A stretch of 10,552 nt of DNA from positions 2,598 to 13,149 of the forward strand of contig CAMPET010000559.1 of assembly GCA_946803715.1 (NCBI GenBank), read 5' to 3'. The DNA comes from Beroe ovata. Taxonomy: Eukaryota; Ctenophora; Nuda; Beroida; Beroidae. The first letter of the stretch is position 1. Every line of letters starts with the position of its first letter. Of this stretch, positions 8,201 through 10,552 are shown in pieces. The notes beneath the pieces are model-generated. The model saw only the letters and a list, made by a program, of their open reading frames with translations. It did no database searches and had not been told where the DNA came from. The translations under genes and the position numbers were made by a program.

Positions 8201-10040
8201 CTCTGAGGGGATAGTTGAGAAAGGGCGTGGTCAATTAAGATACCGACATATCAGGCATGGTTACGGTCTGAGTTGAACACAGACTATAATAATCGTCACA
8301 CGATCGCTGTGATATGCTGTACCGCAGCATGTTACTAAGATAATAATTAGGAAAAAGATTTCTGAGGCTTGTACTATTGTCGTTGGGGAAATTGTTTCAT
8401 TGAACTGGTTGTGTCATTGAACTGGTTGTGTCATTGAACGGTGTCATTGAACGGTGTCATTGAGACAGAATTGACAGATGTTTCTGACTTACCATCAGTC
8501 TGCATATCGCCGTGGTGATCACTGTTTACTACTGTCAGTAGAACAGATGCTAGCACAATAAGATACATGGCTCAAACTGCTGAAATTATCATGCGATTAT
8601 TAGTCAATTAAGAATCGGTAAAACTTTCCTATCAAATACCGATTGATCAAGCATCTTTTAGTTGAAGTTGAGCAGTTGAATCATACAACAATTTGAAAAG
8701 CATACAGCAATCAAACGAACTAGTTTTTACCGAGGCTGAAGCAACTGCAATATTTATACGCCCCAAAGCAATATCACTAAAATGGCGGTTGTATTAGAAA
8801 GGGAATCTCTCTCAATTGTGAATGATTTGAGAGCCTATTGCTGGGATCACTTTCACTTGCACTTAGATGTCATGTGTGACCGTTATTAGGTATCGTAGGT
8901 GTCACAATTTTTTGTCATCGAAGTGGTGACATCCTCTTTCGCTATCGCTGTGAAAGTGAAAGTGGTACCAGTTTTTCAATAAAACTGTCAGTCATGGTCA
9001 TAGAAAGTTTCATTAAATGAGGTATTCGACCATGCAGTAATAATACTCGAGGATTATTGAAACACGCTTGTCAAATATTATAGCAGTATTTCATCGACCA
9101 TTTCGTAACTGATGTCGCAAAGTATATCCATCATCACGCACGGTGCGTTAACCATCACGCTGGATGCGTTAGCTACTCATCACACATGGTGCGTTACCTA
9201 TCACGCAGGATGCGTCACCCATCACGCTGGATGCGTTACTTATCACGCATGTGTTTCCCAGGTACTCCCAAACGGAAGCAACTCAGACGCACCGTGACGC
9301 AATTCACGCGATAAAGTATAACCCCCATTTTAGACAGATTGTAACAGCCTGCAACTCTAGTGTGAGTTTATAAACTGTTCATCAAGTGTTTGACTCCGTT
9401 TTGAGCGAGAAATGGTATGATAGTTTTAGACCTTGTTTCAATTATTTGACCGGGATAAGTTGACTGGGATAAGTTGACCGTGATAAGTTGACCGGGATAA
9501 GTTGATGAATACCACTGGCACCCAATGTTGTTAATTACTTAACCTTTGGAGGTTTTTTCCACATTGATCACAATCTCATTGAATCACTGTCAGATGATCA
9601 AAGTGTGGGACATAGAGACGGGCCAACATGTGTTTGAGTTTAACAATGCTCATGGCAACTACGCTGTTACCAGCATGATTTTCGATAGCTCGGGACGCAG
9701 GTATGACAGGAGCTTTCACTTGTCATCCGTTAGTTTACTCTATATGTTTCAGGGATTGCCCAATGAGATCTTGGATATACAACCAATGAAATTCGTGAAT
9801 TGATAATCATACGCAATTCCAAACTACTGTTACCCTTACTATACCTAACTGTTACCCTTACCTAACACTACCTTTATCCGATCTTCATTACTCCATTACT
9901 CCCGTCAGATTAGTAACAGGGGGCAGAGATGGGGTACTCAGGATATGGAATTACAACAATGGGCAATGTCTGAGGACACTGAAGAAGATTGGGAGTGAAG
10001 AGGTCACGTGTGTCATTCATGTGACTGTCAGCAAAAACAA
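5225..10040 (+). CDS. WDR49-like: WDR49/WDR64-family WD-repeat protein, nine internal exons
   Basis: WDR49/WDR64 proteins are long EF-hand plus WD-repeat proteins associated with motile-cilium axonemes. Nine exons join in perfect phase: 5225-5312, 5520-5621, 5811-5943, 6138-6357, 6646-6751, 7031-7185, 9262-9361, 9594-9700 and 9909-10040 (1143 nt, 381 codons). All have GT/AG borders. The product starts GLESVPLKMSFWHNPRNTEE and carries repeat ends LVTGGMDRLVRIWNPYV, IYSISTDKTVKVWDAQD, IVTACNSSMIKVWDIETG and LVTGGRDGVLRIWNYNNG. The segment KPTAILRGHNGPIFYLF is typical of this family. Exon 1 begins with the last base of a split codon and exon 9 ends in phase 2, so both ends are missing: the N-terminal EF-hand and first WD repeats should lie left, the second propeller right. 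Intron 6 (7186-9261, about 2.1 kb) is much longer than the others (189-472 bp elsewhere, excluding the last) and holds an antisense gene. Which paralogue it is cannot be decided here. Confidence 0.9.
6376..6404. promoter_or_regulatory. paired CACGTG E-boxes in a WD-gene intron
   Basis: GTCACGTGA (from 6376) and the perfect 10-bp palindrome GTCACGTGAC (6395-6404) are 19 bp apart, about 20-50 bp after the exon ending at 6357. GTCACGTGAC is the CLEAR/E-box element bound by bHLH factors of the MiT/TFE and USF type. Binding here is inference. Confidence 0.3.
6890..7002 (+). repeat. pyrimidine-rich imperfect repeat in intron
   Basis: The motif CTGTCTCACCCAYCTTAT recurs with about 22-bp spacing (about 6926 and 6948), with degenerate copies on both sides (CTCACTGCCC, CACTGTCCCAC). 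It lies between the exons ending at 6751 and starting at 7031 and supplies pyrimidine-rich sequence upstream of that acceptor. Confidence 0.5.
7252..7257 (-). promoter_or_regulatory. candidate polyadenylation signal of the nested gene
   Basis: TTTAAT on the plus strand is ATTAAA on the minus strand, the commonest variant of the polyadenylation hexamer. It lies about 180 bp downstream of the nested sushi gene stop (7437-7435) in an AT-rich patch. No minus-strand AATAAA was seen between 7186 and 7434. Confidence 0.35.
7435..8568 (-). CDS. complete nested gene: histidine-rich single-sushi protein, probably GPI-anchored
   Basis: Three exons on the minus strand: 8568-8493, 8202-8026 and 7643-7435 (462 nt, 153 residues plus TAA). 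Both introns are phase 1 with good sites (GTAAGT/CCCCTCAG and GTTAGC/ATTTCAG). Exon 1 encodes the signal peptide MYLIVLASVLLTVVNS. Exon 2 is a classic 1-1 phase module: a sushi/CCP domain with cysteines at residues 27, 55, 70 and 82 and the motif VMIECHDGYVP; the usual Trp before the last Cys is Tyr79. Exon 3 encodes a Gly/Ser/Asn linker (for example NEGGNSGGGGDSH) and a hydrophobic tail (GVFLAILFPSFLF onward, residues 131-153) running to the very end without basic residues, as in a GPI-attachment signal; a C-terminal membrane anchor is the alternative. Fifteen histidines are present. A GTGAGA donor in exon 3 (about 7530) could give another C-terminus. Short upstream ATGs lie in the leader. 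Role unknown; sushi domains usually bind proteins or glycans. Confidence 0.82.
7741..7890 (+). repeat. imperfect ~20-bp tandem repeat
   Basis: The unit is approximately AACTGATGGCTCTATACTAG. Two copies are identical (7811-7830 and 7831-7850); others are diverged or shortened on both sides. It lies in the second intron of the nested sushi gene, which is also the sixth visible intron of the WD gene. It shares CTCTATACTA with the array at 1102-1185. Confidence 0.85.
8397..8464 (+). repeat. tandem repeat with two unit lengths (17 and 13 bp)
   Basis: Two copies of TCATTGAACTGGTTGTG (8397-8413, 8414-8430) are followed by two copies of TCATTGAACGGTG (8431-8443, 8444-8456) and a partial copy. The shorter unit is the longer one with four bases lost. 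It lies in the first intron of the nested gene. Confidence 0.9.
8751..8759 (-). promoter_or_regulatory. TATA box of the nested sushi gene
   Basis: TATTTATAC on the plus strand reads GTATAAATA on the minus strand, a strong TATA match with GC-rich flank (GGGGC upstream). It lies about 180 bp upstream of the nested gene's start codon. Transcription would start near 8720-8730, giving a leader of about 155-165 nt. Confidence 0.6.
8850..8962. promoter_or_regulatory. two IRF/ISRE-like GAAAGTGA elements upstream of the nested gene
   Basis: On the minus strand 8858-8850 reads AAGTGAAAG; on the plus strand 8952-8962 reads GAAAGTGAAAG. Both fit the interferon-regulatory-factor core AANNGAAA, and the second fits the doubled ISRE form GAAANNGAAA. 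They are about 90 and 190 bp upstream of the TATA box. Motifs of this length arise by chance, so regulation by IRF proteins is inference. Confidence 0.3.
9133..9260 (+). repeat. 21-bp tandem repeat abutting a splice acceptor
   Basis: Six copies beginning ATCACGC or ATCACAC at 9133, 9154, 9179, 9200, 9221 and 9242, with period 21 bp except one 4-bp insertion. The consensus is near ATCACGCTGGATGCGTTACCC. The last copy decays into TGTTTCCCAG, the acceptor of the WD exon starting at 9262. The frame through it (THHTWCVTYHAG type) is repeat translation, not a gene. Confidence 0.9.
9446..9501 (+). repeat. 14-bp tandem repeat, four copies
   Basis: Four copies of TTGACCGGGATAAG with single-base changes in copies two and three. 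It lies in the short intron between the WD exons ending at 9361 and starting at 9594. Confidence 0.95.
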
Positions 10041-10210
10041 GTTAGTAACAAGTGGATATCACTGACTTCTCAGCTGCCTTATTCATGGAAACTTCCTTGG
10101 CTCATCCGTAACTTTCAAGCCATGCTAGGGAAATTGTTCATTGAAAATTCCGTTTCAAATTTGGGTATCTTTTCATAGAATACATAATTTGCTTAAGTTC
10201 CTATAAAATT

Positions 10211-10552
10211 CGTCAGAACAGGTGTCTGTGACGAATGGGGTACCTATTCGTCACAACCTGCTGACACCACTTCAAGACTGTTACGTAGGAATGCTAACAA
10301 TGGAATTCACTGACACCAGTTCGTCAGAACAGTCTCTGTGACGAATGGGGTACCTATTCGTCACGACTTGCTGACACTACTTCATGACTGTGACGTTGGA
10401 ATGCTTGCGATGGAATGCGCTGACACCAGTTCGTCAGAACAGTCTCTGTGACGAATGGGGTACCTATTCGTCACAACTTGCTGACACTACTTCATGACTG
10501 TGACGTTGGAATGCTTGCGATGGAATGCGCTGACACCAGTTCGTCAGAACAG
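10211..10552 (+). repeat. 110-bp tandem array with internal hairpin, open to the right
   Basis: Three units start at 10211, 10322 and 10432 (111, 110 and 110 bp), and a fourth begins at 10542 and runs off the window. Units two and three differ by about one base; unit one is more diverged. Each unit contains GTGACGAAT, a nine-base loop GGGGTACCT, then ATTCGTCAC, a perfect 9-bp stem. TTCGTCAGAACAG just before it adds another copy of the TTCGTCA half-site. The array is in the intron following the WD exon that ends at 10040. 10041-10210 before it shows nothing else. Confidence 0.95.

Noticed and set aside
9112-9297. Plus-strand frame with repeated THHAGCVTYHAG-like peptide
   Set aside because: Translation of the 21-bp tandem repeat; the real WD exon at 9262 uses another frame.
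9133-9501. CRISPR-like spacing of repeats
   Set aside because: Repeats are contiguous minisatellites without unique spacers, in introns of a eukaryotic gene.

Overview
The window is animal (metazoan) nuclear DNA from a draft assembly. Protein-coding exons have canonical GT/AG splice sites and mostly short introns of roughly 100-500 bp. The genes belong to animal or general eukaryotic families: a nucleotide-sugar transporter, a C-mannosyltransferase, an axonemal WD-repeat protein, a sushi-domain protein and a Cys-rich receptor-like ectodomain. Introns and spacers are full of minisatellites. I cannot fix the phylum. Compact introns and the senju-like transporter point to a marine invertebrate rather than a vertebrate, and this is inference only.

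Layout. (a) 1-1287: mostly non-coding, with one possible minus-strand terminal exon (497-730), a G-rich tract and a 14-bp tandem repeat just upstream of the first clear gene. (b) 1288-2355 (+): SLC35A-type nucleotide-sugar transporter in one coding exon. (c) 3023-3819 (+): secreted or type-I membrane protein with a signal-peptide exon and a Cys-rich exon of ephrin-receptor-like (GCC2/GCC3) repeats; its 3' end is missing. (d) 3956-4671 (-): one large exon of a DPY19-like C-mannosyltransferase, enclosed between two single Ns (3905 and 4672). Its frame breaks at the second N, so this piece looks like a separate contig scaffolded in. (e) 4673-4979 (-): two phase-matched, unrecognised exon-like frames. 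(f) 5225-10040 (+): nine phase-consistent exons of a WDR49/WDR64-family WD-repeat protein, open at both ends. (g) 7435-8568 (-): a complete three-exon gene inside the 2.1-kb sixth visible intron of the WD gene, with TATA box, signal peptide, one sushi domain and a C-terminal hydrophobic tail suggesting a GPI anchor. (h) 10211-10552: a 110-bp satellite-like tandem array containing a perfect 9-bp hairpin stem, continuing past the window.

How they relate. The transporter and the DPY19-like enzyme both serve secretory-pathway glycosylation; the Cys-rich protein and the nested sushi protein are secretory products; the WD protein is of a ciliary family. I see no sign that they form a functional cluster, and linkage across the Ns is uncertain. 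The most notable object is the nested antisense gene: a histidine-rich, single-sushi, probably GPI-anchored protein of 153 residues with its own TATA promoter and IRF-like sites upstream, embedded in an intron rich in minisatellites.
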